A DNA stretch of 64,000 nucleotides, taken from assembly GCF_900454835.1 (NCBI RefSeq), contig NZ_UGTM01000001.1, positions 1,178,501-1,242,500 of the forward strand. The letters run 5' to 3'. Shown piece by piece: positions 28,178 to 37,467 of the stretch. The notes beneath the pieces were generated by a model. It searched no databases and was not told where the DNA came from. It saw nothing but the letters and a program-made list of their open reading frames with translations. The DNA is from Prevotella denticola (lineage in GTDB: Bacteria > Bacteroidota > Bacteroidia > Bacteroidales > Bacteroidaceae). The position numbers and the translations under genes were made by a program. How positions within the stretch are numbered: position 1 is the stretch's first letter; each line of letters starts with the position of its first letter.

Positions 28178-29689
28178 TTAAAGATTACCCAGTGTTGGTA
28201 CATATGCGATGATATGGTCGAAGATAGGATGAACGGCATCGATGATCATGTTCTCGAAGAAGAGCGGGCAAAGCCCCAGCCCGGCAACACAGAATATCAA
28301 TGCACCGACCGCAAAGCGTTCGTCCCATGTGGCATCGTGCAGCTCATAGAACTTCTTGTTAGGTATCGCCTGGAAGAGAATCTTTCCGACAACACGGAGG
28401 ATGTAAACTGCCGTGATGACGATGGCCGTACAGGAAATGATGGTTGCCACACGATGGAACATACCGGCATTCTCGAACGAACCTACGAAGATGGTCATCT
28501 CGGCAACGAAACCGGAGAAGCCCGGCAGACCGAGGTTGGCAAGGCCGGCAACAACGTATGATACGGCGAGGAATGGGATGACTTTCATCAGGCCGCCGAG
28601 GTAACGGACATCACGTGTCCCTGCACGGTGGTAGATCATACCGATGCAGGCGAAGAACAAGGCAGTCATCAGACCGTGAGAAAGCATCTGCAGGATGGCT
28701 CCCGTGATAGCGGTCTGAGTCATCATCAACAATGCGAAGAGCACCATGCCGCAATGGGACACTGAAGAGTAGGCATTGATGTATTTCAGGTCAGTCTGTA
28801 CACAGGCTGACAGGGCACCATAGACGACGGAGATAGTCGTCAGCACGAGGAATACCGGTGCCCATGTCTGCAAAGCATCCGGCATCAGGAACATCGCAAT
28901 ACGCAGACAGCCATAGCCGCCGAGCTTCATCAGTACGCCCGCATGGAGCATGGAGACTGCCGTCGGGGCAGAAGCATGACCGTCGGGAGACCATGTGTGG
29001 AACGGGAACAGTGCGCCGAGCACACCGAAGCCGATGAATACAAAGGGAAAGAAGATGTTCTGTGCGTTCTTGGGCATGGCATGCATACGTGCCAGCTCAG
29101 TGACATCCATTGTGGTGGCACCGCTGAAATAGTAGATGCCGAGAATACCGAGTATCAAAAGGGCTGATCCGCCCATCAGCATCAGGGTAAGCTTCATGGC
29201 AGAATACTCCTTCGGTCCTGTACCCCATACACCGATGAGGAGGTACATCGGAATAAGTGCCACCTCGTAGAACATGAACATCGTGAACATATCCGTAGAA
29301 ATGAAGAAGCCAAAGACACCTGAAGCCAGAAGCACGAACCAGAGGAAATATTCTTTCTTCATCGGTTCGAGCTGCCAGCTGGCAAAAGTACCCGTGAAGA
29401 CGATGACGGCAGAAAGCAGAATCATCACGACGGAAATACCGTCCACACCTACCGAGAAGGCGATGTTCAACGGTTTGAACCACATTACGGAATTCGCCAA
29501 CAGCATCGCATCATGATTACCTGCGTTGCGCTGCTGAACGAAATAGACAGTCAGCCAGATTGCACCTACCAGAAGTGCCGTAGAGCCGGCTACCATCACG
29601 CCGCGTACCTGATTATCGTTCTTGGCAACCCACAGGCCGCAGAGCATCAGGACGGGGATAATTACAAATATAGTTAATATCCAACTCAT
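28178..29689 (-). CDS. nuoM: NADH-quinone oxidoreductase subunit M
   Basis: 503 residues, about 14 membrane helices. Characteristic segments are the Glu-bearing helix FMFYEVALIPMYLLIGVWG, FHTWSPDGHASAPTAVSMLHAG and LKYINAYSSVSHCGMVLF. It is one of the three Mrp-antiporter-like proton channels of complex I. It starts 4 bp after nuoL ends, consistent with translational coupling in the nuo operon. Confidence 0.97.
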   Translation of the reverse strand: MSWILTIFVIIPVLMLCGLWVAKNDNQVRGVMVAGSTALLVGAIWLTVYFVQQRNAGNHDAMLLANSVMWFKPLNIAFSVGVDGISVVMILLSAVIVFTGTFASWQLEPMKKEYFLWFVLLASGVFGFFISTDMFTMFMFYEVALIPMYLLIGVWGTGPKEYSAMKLTLMLMGGSALLILGILGIYYFSGATTMDVTELARMHAMPKNAQNIFFPFVFIGFGVLGALFPFHTWSPDGHASAPTAVSMLHAGVLMKLGGYGCLRIAMFLMPDALQTWAPVFLVLTTISVVYGALSACVQTDLKYINAYSSVSHCGMVLFALLMMTQTAITGAILQMLSHGLMTALFFACIGMIYHRAGTRDVRYLGGLMKVIPFLAVSYVVAGLANLGLPGFSGFVAEMTIFVGSFENAGMFHRVATIISCTAIVITAVYILRVVGKILFQAIPNKKFYELHDATWDERFAVGALIFCVAGLGLCPLFFENMIIDAVHPIFDHIIAYVPTLGNL

Positions 29690-29693
29690 TTTT

Positions 29694-31748
29694 TTAAATC
29701 AAGCAAAGTAATACTAATGTTAATGCTACTGTACCGGTGATGAACCATACAGCATACTGGCGGACATCACCACTCTGCCAGGAGCGGATGGATTCACCAG
29801 CCTCCTGTGTACCCCAGGCCATGAAGTTGAATGTGCCATCAATAACATGACGGTCGAACCATGCAATGGGGATAGAGAAGCAACGGAACACAATCTTGTG
29901 TGTGAAGAACTGCCAGGCATCATCGATATAGAATCTGTTGAGGGCTGCCTTGTGCAGACGCGGGAATGTACGCTGCAAAGCATCAGCAACAGGCTGCTGC
30001 TTGCCTGCATACATCCAGGTGGCAAGCGCAATGCCGATGACGGCTGCAATGATACTGGTCGTGGCAATGCTCCAGTCGATGTGGATGTCGTAGTTCAAAC
30101 CGTTGGCACTTACAAAATGACCGAATGGAATCCAGCCTGCACAGACGGAGATGGCTGCGAGGAACACCAGCGGCCCCCACATAACGAAAGGAACTTCCTG
30201 TGGACGGCGACGGTTCTCTGGGTCCTGCTCATAGTAAGACTCGCCCCAGAAGATAACATAGTAAAGACGGAACATATAGAATGCTGTCATACCGGCCACG
30301 ATGGTCATGATCCATTTCAACGCCTGACCTTCAACACCCGGCAGCGCATTGCAGGCGGAGATGATCTCATCCTTCGAAAAGAAGCCTGCAAAAGGAGGAA
30401 TACCGGCGATTGCCAGACAGCCAATCAGGAAGCAGATGTTGGTAATCGGCATGTACTTGTGCAGTCCGCCCATATACTCCTTGAAGTTGCTGCCGATGAT
30501 GACAATGATTGCACCAGAGCAGAGGAAGAGCAGTGCCTTGAACATGGCATGGGTGAAGAGGTGGAACATGGCAGCCATATAACCGAGGCCGCCATGATGG
30601 AGATACTCGGCACTGTTGAACGAACCGTTCCTGCTGTCATAGAAGCAGACACCGAGCGCAACAAGCATATAGGCAATCTGCGAGATCGTAGAGAAGGCCA
30701 GACCTCGCTTGATGTCACGCTGTGTACAGGCTACAGCTGCTGCATAGAAGGCTGTGAACGCTGCAATCCACGCAATCCAGTGAAGCTGTTCCTGCGCACC
30801 GAACTGTACGTAGATCGGAAGTAGAGAAGCAACCTGGAACACACCGGCAACGACCATGGTGGCCGCATGAATCAAGGCAGACACCGGCGTCGGACCCTCC
30901 ATGGCATCCGGCAGCCAGATGTGCAGCGGGAACATGGCCGACTTACCGGCACCGCCGATGAACATCAGGAAAAGTGCCGTCGGCAGTACCCAGGCAAGTG
31001 CCGGGTTAGCAGCCAATGCCGTTAGCTTGCCGACAAGACCGGGATTGACATTGAGGTCGTAGTTGAATGTTCCTACATAGAAGCTAAAGAACAGGATACC
31101 AATCAGGAAGAACAGGTCAGCGAAACGTGTGACGATAAAAGCCTTCTTGCTGGCATGTACTGCTGCGTGCTTCGGGTAATAGAACCCGATCAGCAGATAA
31201 GAGCATACACCCACCAGCTCCCAGAACAAATACATCTGGAAGATATTGGTAGCCACCACGAGTCCGAGCATGGACATCGTAAAGAGCGACAGGTAAGCAT
31301 AGAAACGCTGGAAACCGTGCTCATACTCCTCAAACTTATAGTTCTCGTCACGTTCAGCCATATAACCGAACGAATAGATGTGAACCATGAAACTGACAGT
31401 AGTAATGACGATCAGCATCATCACACTGATAGGCGAAAGGCGCAAACCAATATTAAAGGTCAACAGATCTGTAAACTTCAACCAGGTGAGGTTGAAAGTC
31501 GTAACAGTCGGGTACACACCACTTGCCAGACGGCCGTCAGTCACGTTGAAAGTCTCGCCCATGGCAGTGTACTCGCCCGTATAGAAGAAATAGCGGTAAG
31601 CCGTGTAGAGACTGAGAACAAACAGCGTGCTCACCACGCAGGCACCGATGATGCCGGCCACCTTGCGAGGCATCTTCATTCCGAACAATCCAAGCACAAT
31701 AGCACTCAGGAACGGGAGAAGAAGTATCAAAAATGCGTAATCAAACAT
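29694..31748 (-). CDS. nuoL: NADH-quinone oxidoreductase subunit L
   Basis: 684 residues. The antiporter-like core (FWELVGVCSYLLIGFYY, HIWLPDAMEGPTPVSALIHAATMV, KRGLAFSTISQIAYM) is followed by the long C-terminal part with the lateral helix that spans NuoM and NuoN. NuoL is the distal proton pump of complex I. It lies 13 bp after nuoK and 4 bp before nuoM. Length and motifs are standard. Confidence 0.97.
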   Translation of the reverse strand: MFDYAFLILLLPFLSAIVLGLFGMKMPRKVAGIIGACVVSTLFVLSLYTAYRYFFYTGEYTAMGETFNVTDGRLASGVYPTVTTFNLTWLKFTDLLTFNIGLRLSPISVMMLIVITTVSFMVHIYSFGYMAERDENYKFEEYEHGFQRFYAYLSLFTMSMLGLVVATNIFQMYLFWELVGVCSYLLIGFYYPKHAAVHASKKAFIVTRFADLFFLIGILFFSFYVGTFNYDLNVNPGLVGKLTALAANPALAWVLPTALFLMFIGGAGKSAMFPLHIWLPDAMEGPTPVSALIHAATMVVAGVFQVASLLPIYVQFGAQEQLHWIAWIAAFTAFYAAAVACTQRDIKRGLAFSTISQIAYMLVALGVCFYDSRNGSFNSAEYLHHGGLGYMAAMFHLFTHAMFKALLFLCSGAIIVIIGSNFKEYMGGLHKYMPITNICFLIGCLAIAGIPPFAGFFSKDEIISACNALPGVEGQALKWIMTIVAGMTAFYMFRLYYVIFWGESYYEQDPENRRRPQEVPFVMWGPLVFLAAISVCAGWIPFGHFVSANGLNYDIHIDWSIATTSIIAAVIGIALATWMYAGKQQPVADALQRTFPRLHKAALNRFYIDDAWQFFTHKIVFRCFSIPIAWFDRHVIDGTFNFMAWGTQEAGESIRSWQSGDVRQYAVWFITGTVALTLVLLCLI

Positions 31749-31761
31749 ATTTGTTTTCTCT

Positions 31762-32070
31762 TTATAATTTCATATTTTCAATACTGTTCACCTGATCGCT
31801 GTGGAAATGACGGTAAACATTGATGATGATTGCGAGTGCAACAGCCGACTCGGCCGCGCTTACACCGATGGAGAAGAGCGTGAAGAACATTCCCTCATAC
31901 CCATCAGGAAAGAGCAGGCGGTTGAATGCTGCGAAATTGATATCCACGCTGTTGAGGATTAACTCTACGGAGATAAGCATTGCAACAAGGTTGCGACGGG
32001 TCACGAACCCGAAGACTCCGATGAAGAACAACAGTCCGCTAAGGACAAAGAAATATCCTACTGGTATCAT
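31762..32070 (-). CDS. nuoK: NADH-quinone oxidoreductase subunit K
   Basis: 102 residues with three membrane helices. The conserved acidic residues of the proton path are in MLISVELILNSVDINF and the third helix SAAESAVALAIIINVYRH. The start codon overlaps the nuoJ stop (4 bp), a sign of coupled translation. Confidence 0.97.
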   Translation of the reverse strand: MIPVGYFFVLSGLLFFIGVFGFVTRRNLVAMLISVELILNSVDINFAAFNRLLFPDGYEGMFFTLFSIGVSAAESAVALAIIINVYRHFHSDQVNSIENMKL

Positions 32071-32606
32071 TTGCTTTCCTCCTTTTTCTTATTGTTCAAA
32101 ATAACGAGACCGCCGATAATGCAGGCCAGAAGGAATACGGAAATGAACTCGAACGGGAGCACATAACCGTATTTGTCGGCACTCATCAGCGTCTGACCGA
32201 CAACATCCATGGAAATTTCCTTGGACAGTGCGTCGCCGTTCACGACCGTACTACGGATGAGTTCGTTCTTCAGAAGAACGACGGTTACCGTCCCCAGACC
32301 TGCCAGGGCAATGGCAGCTGCAAGGAATGTACGTTTGCCCAGCCAACGCTCGGAGAGTCCCTGCAGGGTACGCTTGCTTACCAGCTGGATTGCAAAGATG
32401 TACATCATGGTGATGCCGCCGGCATAAATGCTGATCTGGACGGCACCCAGAAAAGTATAATCAAGCAGGAAATAGAGACCCGCAACGCCGAAGAGGACAA
32501 ACAGCAATGCTGTAGCAGCCCGCATGATACGCTTCGTCGACACGCAGAATACGGCGGAAGCCAGTATTACAACGGCGAGAACCGCAAACATAATTAATCT
32601 TGCCAT
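32067..32606 (-). CDS. nuoJ: NADH-quinone oxidoreductase subunit J
   Basis: 179 residues, five membrane helices. The typical third helix is LDYTFLGAVQISIYAGGITMMYIFAIQL in pieces (pi-bulge helix of NuoJ). It sits between nuoI and nuoK; the end overlaps nuoK by 4 bp. Confidence 0.96.
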   Translation of the reverse strand: MARLIMFAVLAVVILASAVFCVSTKRIMRAATALLFVLFGVAGLYFLLDYTFLGAVQISIYAGGITMMYIFAIQLVSKRTLQGLSERWLGKRTFLAAAIALAGLGTVTVVLLKNELIRSTVVNGDALSKEISMDVVGQTLMSADKYGYVLPFEFISVFLLACIIGGLVILNNKKKEESK

Positions 32607-32618
32607 ATCTCTGATCCT

Positions 32619-33155
32619 TTATTTCTTTTTAGTATTGAATGTCCCGACCTTCCAGTCGGCACCGCCGTCGATGACCTCGGGCAGAGAGCCACCCTTGTAG
32701 ACTTCCTTGTCAAGATGGAGAACCAGCTTGGAGCGGTCGAAGACAGCATTCTCGAAATCGTTTGTAAACTCAATTGCATCGAAGTTACAGGCATTGACGC
32801 ACAGCTCACAGAACATACAGTCGCCCAAGTCGTACTGATAATCCAGGAGCTGTTTCTTCTTTCTGCCTGTTTCCAGATTGGTAACCATCTCCGATGCTAT
32901 CTTGATAGTACCGTTCGGACAGGCCTTCTCACACATGGTACAGGAAGTACACTTGTAATTTCCTTCTTCGTCACGCTTGAAGACCAGCCGGCCGCGGTGA
33001 CGCTTGGCTACATGAAGGGTTGTCTTGCGGTTCTCAGGATACTGCTCGGTAGACTTCGGTGTGAAGTATTCCTTCATGGTCACCTTCATACCCGTAGCAA
33101 GCGTCTTGAGCGCACTCCCGACCTCACCAAAATATGATTGTTTCTTATCTTCCAT
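32619..33155 (-). CDS. nuoI: NADH-quinone oxidoreductase subunit I, 4Fe-4S protein
   Basis: 178 residues. Two CX2CX2CX3C clusters are visible (CTSCTMCEKACP and CMFCELCVNAC), binding the N6a and N6b iron-sulfur centres that pass electrons towards NuoB. The gene follows nuoH by 5 bp. The sequence between the clusters is the usual NuoI length. Confidence 0.97.
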   Translation of the reverse strand: MEDKKQSYFGEVGSALKTLATGMKVTMKEYFTPKSTEQYPENRKTTLHVAKRHRGRLVFKRDEEGNYKCTSCTMCEKACPNGTIKIASEMVTNLETGRKKKQLLDYQYDLGDCMFCELCVNACNFDAIEFTNDFENAVFDRSKLVLHLDKEVYKGGSLPEVIDGGADWKVGTFNTKKK

Positions 33156-33160
33156 TCTCT

Positions 33161-34258
33161 TTAACCGTTAATAGTGAATGTCCAGCCAAATGCAACACAT
33201 ACGGTCATCAACACGAGGATGACCAGTGACAGCGGCATGAGATACTTCCACTCCAATTTCAGAATCTGATCGACACGAAGACGTGGGAAAGTCCACTTGA
33301 TCCACATCAGCAGGAATACCACTACGAAAGTCTTGCCGAGGAACCAGACGATACCCGGAATATAGTTCATAACAGCATCGAAGCTGTCCAGACCGATATT
33401 CAATGGAGCCCAGCCGCCTAAAAACACGGTCGCGGCGATACCTGACACGACAAACAGATTAAGGTACTCTGCCAGGTAATAGAAGCCGAATCCCATGCCG
33501 CTATACTCCGTATGGTAACCGGCTGTCAGCTCACTCTCAGCCTCGGCCAGGTCGAACGGACCACGGTTCGCCTCGGCGTTACCGGCGATGCAGAACACAA
33601 GGAATGCCAATATGGCGGGAATATGTCCCTGTACAATCAGCCACTGCCACGGTCCCGTCTGTGTCTCGACAATGCCGGACACCTGCATCGTACCCGTCAG
33701 GATCACTGCCGAAATAAGGCAGAGTCCCAGTGACAGTTCGTAAGAAATCATCTGTACCGCACCACGCATGGCCGAAAGAACAGAATACTTGTTGTTACTG
33801 CCCCAGCCCGCAAGGAAGATACCCAGCACACCGATGGAACTGATGGCCGTCACGAGGAAGATGCCCACGTTGAAATCCAGGATATGCGCTCCGTTGTTCC
33901 AAGGCAGGAAAGAGAACGTACCGACAGAGGCGATGATGACCAGGAAGGGCGCAAGATAATAAAGCAGCTTGTCAGCCTTATCAACGGCAAAAATCTCCTT
34001 GATCAGCATCTTCAGCACGTCGGCAAAGACCTGCAGGGTCCCCCACCAACCTACTCTGACAGGACCGATACGGCACTGGAAGTAAGCACAGACCTTACGC
34101 TCCATGAAGATAAGTACGATGGCAAGCAGAGCATAAGCAAGGAGAATCGCCAGTCCCACCACGACGCACTCAATCAGAACAGTCCAGAAATTGCCCAGCC
34201 CACACGTGATGCGGAGCAATTCATCGAACCATGTTGTTACTATTCTAAAATCGAACAT
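33161..34258 (-). CDS. nuoH: NADH-quinone oxidoreductase subunit H
   Basis: 365 residues, eight to nine membrane helices. Conserved stretches: FMERKVCAYFQCRIGPVRVGWWG, ADVLKMLIKE, AEANRGPFDLAEAESELTAGYHTEYSGMGF in pieces, and KWTFPRLRVDQIL. NuoH forms the quinone chamber and the first part of the proton path. It lies 44 bp after nuoCD. Confidence 0.97.
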   Translation of the reverse strand: MFDFRIVTTWFDELLRITCGLGNFWTVLIECVVVGLAILLAYALLAIVLIFMERKVCAYFQCRIGPVRVGWWGTLQVFADVLKMLIKEIFAVDKADKLLYYLAPFLVIIASVGTFSFLPWNNGAHILDFNVGIFLVTAISSIGVLGIFLAGWGSNNKYSVLSAMRGAVQMISYELSLGLCLISAVILTGTMQVSGIVETQTGPWQWLIVQGHIPAILAFLVFCIAGNAEANRGPFDLAEAESELTAGYHTEYSGMGFGFYYLAEYLNLFVVSGIAATVFLGGWAPLNIGLDSFDAVMNYIPGIVWFLGKTFVVVFLLMWIKWTFPRLRVDQILKLEWKYLMPLSLVILVLMTVCVAFGWTFTING

Positions 34259-34302
34259 AGTATGATTTTAATTCTTAATTGATTACTTTAATGATAGCCT
34301 CG

Positions 34303-35877
34303 TCAGCGGTCAATATCCGGGATGACGAAATCGAGCGCAGCACCGGTCGTCACCAGGTCGGCAATCTTCTCGCCGCGCAGCATCTTGTCCATCGCACCAA
34401 CCAGCGTCAGACCCATCGGGCGGAACTTCAGCCGGTAGGCCGTCTTGTCCCCACGTGAATCCAGATAAGCACCGAATTCACCGCTGGCTCCCTCGACAGA
34501 GAAGTACCACTGTCCCTCTGGAACCTTGATAATCGGCTTCTGCTTGACATAGAACTCACCCTCAGGGATATTGTCAATCAGCTGTTCAATGATATTGAGA
34601 CTCTGGTAAATCTCCTGGATGTGGCAATAGTAACGGTCCATGGAATCGCCATGCGTCAATGTGACCTGTTCAAAGTCCACCTTATCATACATAGCGTATG
34701 GATGGTTCTTGCGGACATCATTCTTCCAGCCGCTGGCACGACCGGCAGGTCCTGTCACGCCATAGCTGATGCAGTCCGTTTCATTCATAACACCGATGTT
34801 ACGGAAACGCTGATGGGTAATGACGTTGTCGCCGAAGACATCCAGATACTCCTGTACCATCGGACGCAGATACTTGCAGAGTTCCTTGACGTTGGAAACG
34901 AAGTTCGGATCAATGTCAGCCTGCAGGCCACCTATTCTATAATAGTTCTGTATCAGCCGGCCGCCGGTTGTCTCTTCCATCACGTTCAGTACGTGCTCAC
35001 GATCGCGCATTCCATAAAGGAAAGCCGTAAGCGCACCCAGGTCCTGAGCGCAGCAAGCCGTGTAAAGGAGATGGTTGTCTATACGCTGCAACTCATCCAT
35101 GATCGTACGGATATAGCGGATGCGGTCGGACAGTTCTATGCCCATGCCCTCCTCAATGACACCGACAAGCGCATGACGGTGCATCATGGCCGACAGGTAG
35201 TTCATACGGTCGGTCAGTGCCAGCGTCTGAGGATAAGTGAACTGTTCGCAGAGTTTTTCGATGCCACGATGGATATAACCCAGATGCGGATAGATCCTGG
35301 TGACGGTCTCACCGTCCAGCACCGTCTGCAGACGAAGCACACCGTGGGTAGAAGGGTGCTGCGGACCGATGTTCACGACGAAATTGTCATCTGTAAACAA
35401 AGGATGTTGTGTACCGACAAGCTCACCCTCCTTGTTGAGATTCCACTCCGTGGTAGAATCAAGTTCGACATCATCCTCCGTAGTGTACATATTCTTTGCA
35501 GGATCCATGTCGTAATCCTTACGCAGAGGATACCCCTTGAAGTCGTTTCTCAGGAAGAGACGGCGCATATCAGGATGACCGAGGAACTTGATGCCATAGA
35601 AGTCGTAGACCTCGCGTTCAAGCAGATCGGCATCTGCCCACAGATTGAGGACTGAAGGAATGACGGATTCCTCCCCTACTCTCTTCGCAAGCTGCTTTAC
35701 GGAACAGCGTTCGTGCGTATCCGTGTTCTCAAGAATATAGATACATCCAAGCCCTTCTTCTGCGCCAAAGTCTTCGCCGACAACAGTTACAAGGTAGTCG
35801 AAATGCTTTTCATTCTTAAGCTTTGCCATTTCCGAAGCAAAGCCATCAAAACCGAATTCTATATTTTCTAATTTCAT
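34303..35877 (-). CDS. nuoCD: NADH-quinone oxidoreductase subunits C and D fused
   Basis: 524 residues. Residues 1-150 are the NuoC (30 kDa) domain with EREVYDFYGIKFLGHPDMRRLFL. From about residue 165 the NuoD (49 kDa) domain begins (NIGPQHPSTHGVLRL) and carries the quinone-site residues. The fusion is common in Bacteroidota and enterobacteria. The gene follows nuoB by 18 bp. Confidence 0.97.
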   Translation of the reverse strand: MKLENIEFGFDGFASEMAKLKNEKHFDYLVTVVGEDFGAEEGLGCIYILENTDTHERCSVKQLAKRVGEESVIPSVLNLWADADLLEREVYDFYGIKFLGHPDMRRLFLRNDFKGYPLRKDYDMDPAKNMYTTEDDVELDSTTEWNLNKEGELVGTQHPLFTDDNFVVNIGPQHPSTHGVLRLQTVLDGETVTRIYPHLGYIHRGIEKLCEQFTYPQTLALTDRMNYLSAMMHRHALVGVIEEGMGIELSDRIRYIRTIMDELQRIDNHLLYTACCAQDLGALTAFLYGMRDREHVLNVMEETTGGRLIQNYYRIGGLQADIDPNFVSNVKELCKYLRPMVQEYLDVFGDNVITHQRFRNIGVMNETDCISYGVTGPAGRASGWKNDVRKNHPYAMYDKVDFEQVTLTHGDSMDRYYCHIQEIYQSLNIIEQLIDNIPEGEFYVKQKPIIKVPEGQWYFSVEGASGEFGAYLDSRGDKTAYRLKFRPMGLTLVGAMDKMLRGEKIADLVTTGAALDFVIPDIDR

Positions 35878-35895
35878 TCTCGCGTACCTTATATA

Positions 35896-36789
35896 TTATT
35901 TGTTCGTAGCATTCTCGTCGGCAGCTTTCTTTGCAGCATCAAGCTGATCAATTTCCTTGCCGAGCCTCTCGACATCTTCCTTTGTTACCGGCTGGCTGAC
36001 GACAATCGTCTCCTTCTTCGTCGCAACCGTTTCAGAAGACGGAGCTGCAGGCTTCGCGGCAGCTGCGGGCTTTGCAGCAGGACGCACCGGTTTGGGTGCC
36101 GGCTTCTTGGCAGCCTCCCATGCCGATTCACGCTTCTCCTTTATCTCTTCAGGGTTGATGCCCAGTTTCTCCTCAAAAATCAGCTCTTCATTGCTCTTCC
36201 CGAGTTTACGTTCCTCGGCCGTCTGTTTGTGGTTGACACCGCCGAAGAATTTCTCCACCTTTACCTTGCGCTGGAGCTGCATCATACCGTAGATGATTGC
36301 CTCCGGACGCGGCGGACAGCCAGGGATATAGACATCCACCGGGATGATTTCATCGATACCGCGCATGACATGATAGCTGTCCTTGAACGGACCTCCCGAT
36401 ATGGCACATCCGCCAACAGCCACGACATATTTCGGTTCGGCCATCTCGTCGTACAGACGTTTCAAAGCCGGAGCCATCTTGTTCGTAATCGTACCGGCAC
36501 ACATGATCAGGTCGGCCTGACGGGGAGAGTTGCGTGTCACCTCAAAACCGAAACGTGAGAAGTCGTAACGTGCACAGCCGACAGCCATGAACTCGATGCC
36601 ACAGCAGGACGTTGCAAAGGTCAGAGACCAGAGAGAGTTGCTGCGGCCCCAGTTGATGAGCTGGTCCAGATTGCCGAGGACAAGGTTTGTACCGCCGTCG
36701 TTCAGTTCGCTTGCCATCTTGCCAAGCGTATCATTGTCCTTCCACTCTTCGTAGGGAAGAGACTTGATTTTTGGCTTCCTTATTTCCAT
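35896..36789 (-). CDS. nuoB: NADH-quinone oxidoreductase subunit B with C-terminal extension
   Basis: 297 residues from the ATG at 36789, which overlaps nuoA by 10 bp; an in-frame TTG seven codons earlier is less likely. The first 190 residues are canonical: TSCCGIEFMA, MCAGTIT, GGCAISGG and PGCPPRPEAI hold the N2 cluster cysteines. About 100 further residues follow: a charged linker, a Pro/Ala/Lys-rich stretch (about 210-250) and a short predicted coiled coil at the end. Ordinary NuoB ends near residue 200-220. The role of the tail is unknown. Confidence 0.95.
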   Translation of the reverse strand: MEIRKPKIKSLPYEEWKDNDTLGKMASELNDGGTNLVLGNLDQLINWGRSNSLWSLTFATSCCGIEFMAVGCARYDFSRFGFEVTRNSPRQADLIMCAGTITNKMAPALKRLYDEMAEPKYVVAVGGCAISGGPFKDSYHVMRGIDEIIPVDVYIPGCPPRPEAIIYGMMQLQRKVKVEKFFGGVNHKQTAEERKLGKSNEELIFEEKLGINPEEIKEKRESAWEAAKKPAPKPVRPAAKPAAAAKPAAPSSETVATKKETIVVSQPVTKEDVERLGKEIDQLDAAKKAADENATNK

Positions 36790-37130
36790 TCCAGTGCTCC
36801 TTTCCGCCAAGCATACGCAAGGCCAAATACCAATACCAGCATAAAGAACCCGATCGTAGCGAGTGCCAGCGGGCCGAATGTCTTTACAACGACCGCCCAG
36901 GGATAGAGGAAAACGGTCTCCACGTCAAACATCAGGAAAAGAACAGCAAAGAGGTAGTAACCGATATGCACTGGCAACCAAGAGGTTCCATAGGTCGGAA
37001 TACCACACTCGTAAGGCTCACCCTTTGCCGGATTGTATGAACGCGGCCCGATCAGCTTAGCGATAGCATAAGCTGCCACTACCAAGAACGCGGCCGTTAT
37101 CAGAACGGTAACAAAAAGTGTGAAATACAT
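36780..37130 (-). CDS. nuoA: NADH-quinone oxidoreductase subunit A
   Basis: 116 residues, three membrane helices. The conserved loop is KGEPYECGIPTYG and the second helix FAVLFLMFDVETVFLYPWAV. It is the first gene of the nuoABCDHIJKLMN operon. The electron-input module NuoEFG is absent, as in most Bacteroidota, so the electron donor is probably not simply NADH through NuoF. Confidence 0.97.
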   Translation of the reverse strand: MYFTLFVTVLITAAFLVVAAYAIAKLIGPRSYNPAKGEPYECGIPTYGTSWLPVHIGYYLFAVLFLMFDVETVFLYPWAVVVKTFGPLALATIGFFMLVLVFGLAYAWRKGALEWK

Positions 37131-37197
37131 AAACTTTTATATAGCTATAATTTAAATGTGCAATCTTGCTCTGGTTAGACATGTCTTAAAACGTGTG

Positions 37198-37231
37198 CAA
37201 AGATACAAAAATATTTGAGAACCTGTGCAAA
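37198..37231 (-). promoter_or_regulatory. promoter of the nuo operon
   Basis: Minus strand TTTG (37231-37228) and TATCTTTG (37205-37198), spacing 22 bp. It leaves a leader of about 60 bases before nuoA. Confidence 0.6.
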
Positions 37232-37467
37232 CAAAACAGAAAAACATACGAGTTTTTGCAAACTCCACATTACAAACCTGCCCATTGCCGATTTCATACT
37301 GCCAACGGACTTAACGACTGATTTAGCGTAAAGCAGCAGAACGGGGCGGGATAACAGACGCTATTATCTGTTTGGAAGGCAAATGGCTGCAGATTGACAA
37401 CGTCCGGACTCCGTTCCGTGACAGCGTTCGCACCGCCGACATCCCCCTCTCCGCCCGCATTCTCCGG
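37232..37467. other. intergenic region between nuo operon and patatin gene
   Basis: No gene and no clear terminator hairpin for the patatin gene can be seen here. Confidence 0.6.

Noticed and set aside
34621..35655. 344-codon plus-strand frame opposite nuoCD
   Set aside because: Antisense of a confirmed complex I gene; no motifs.
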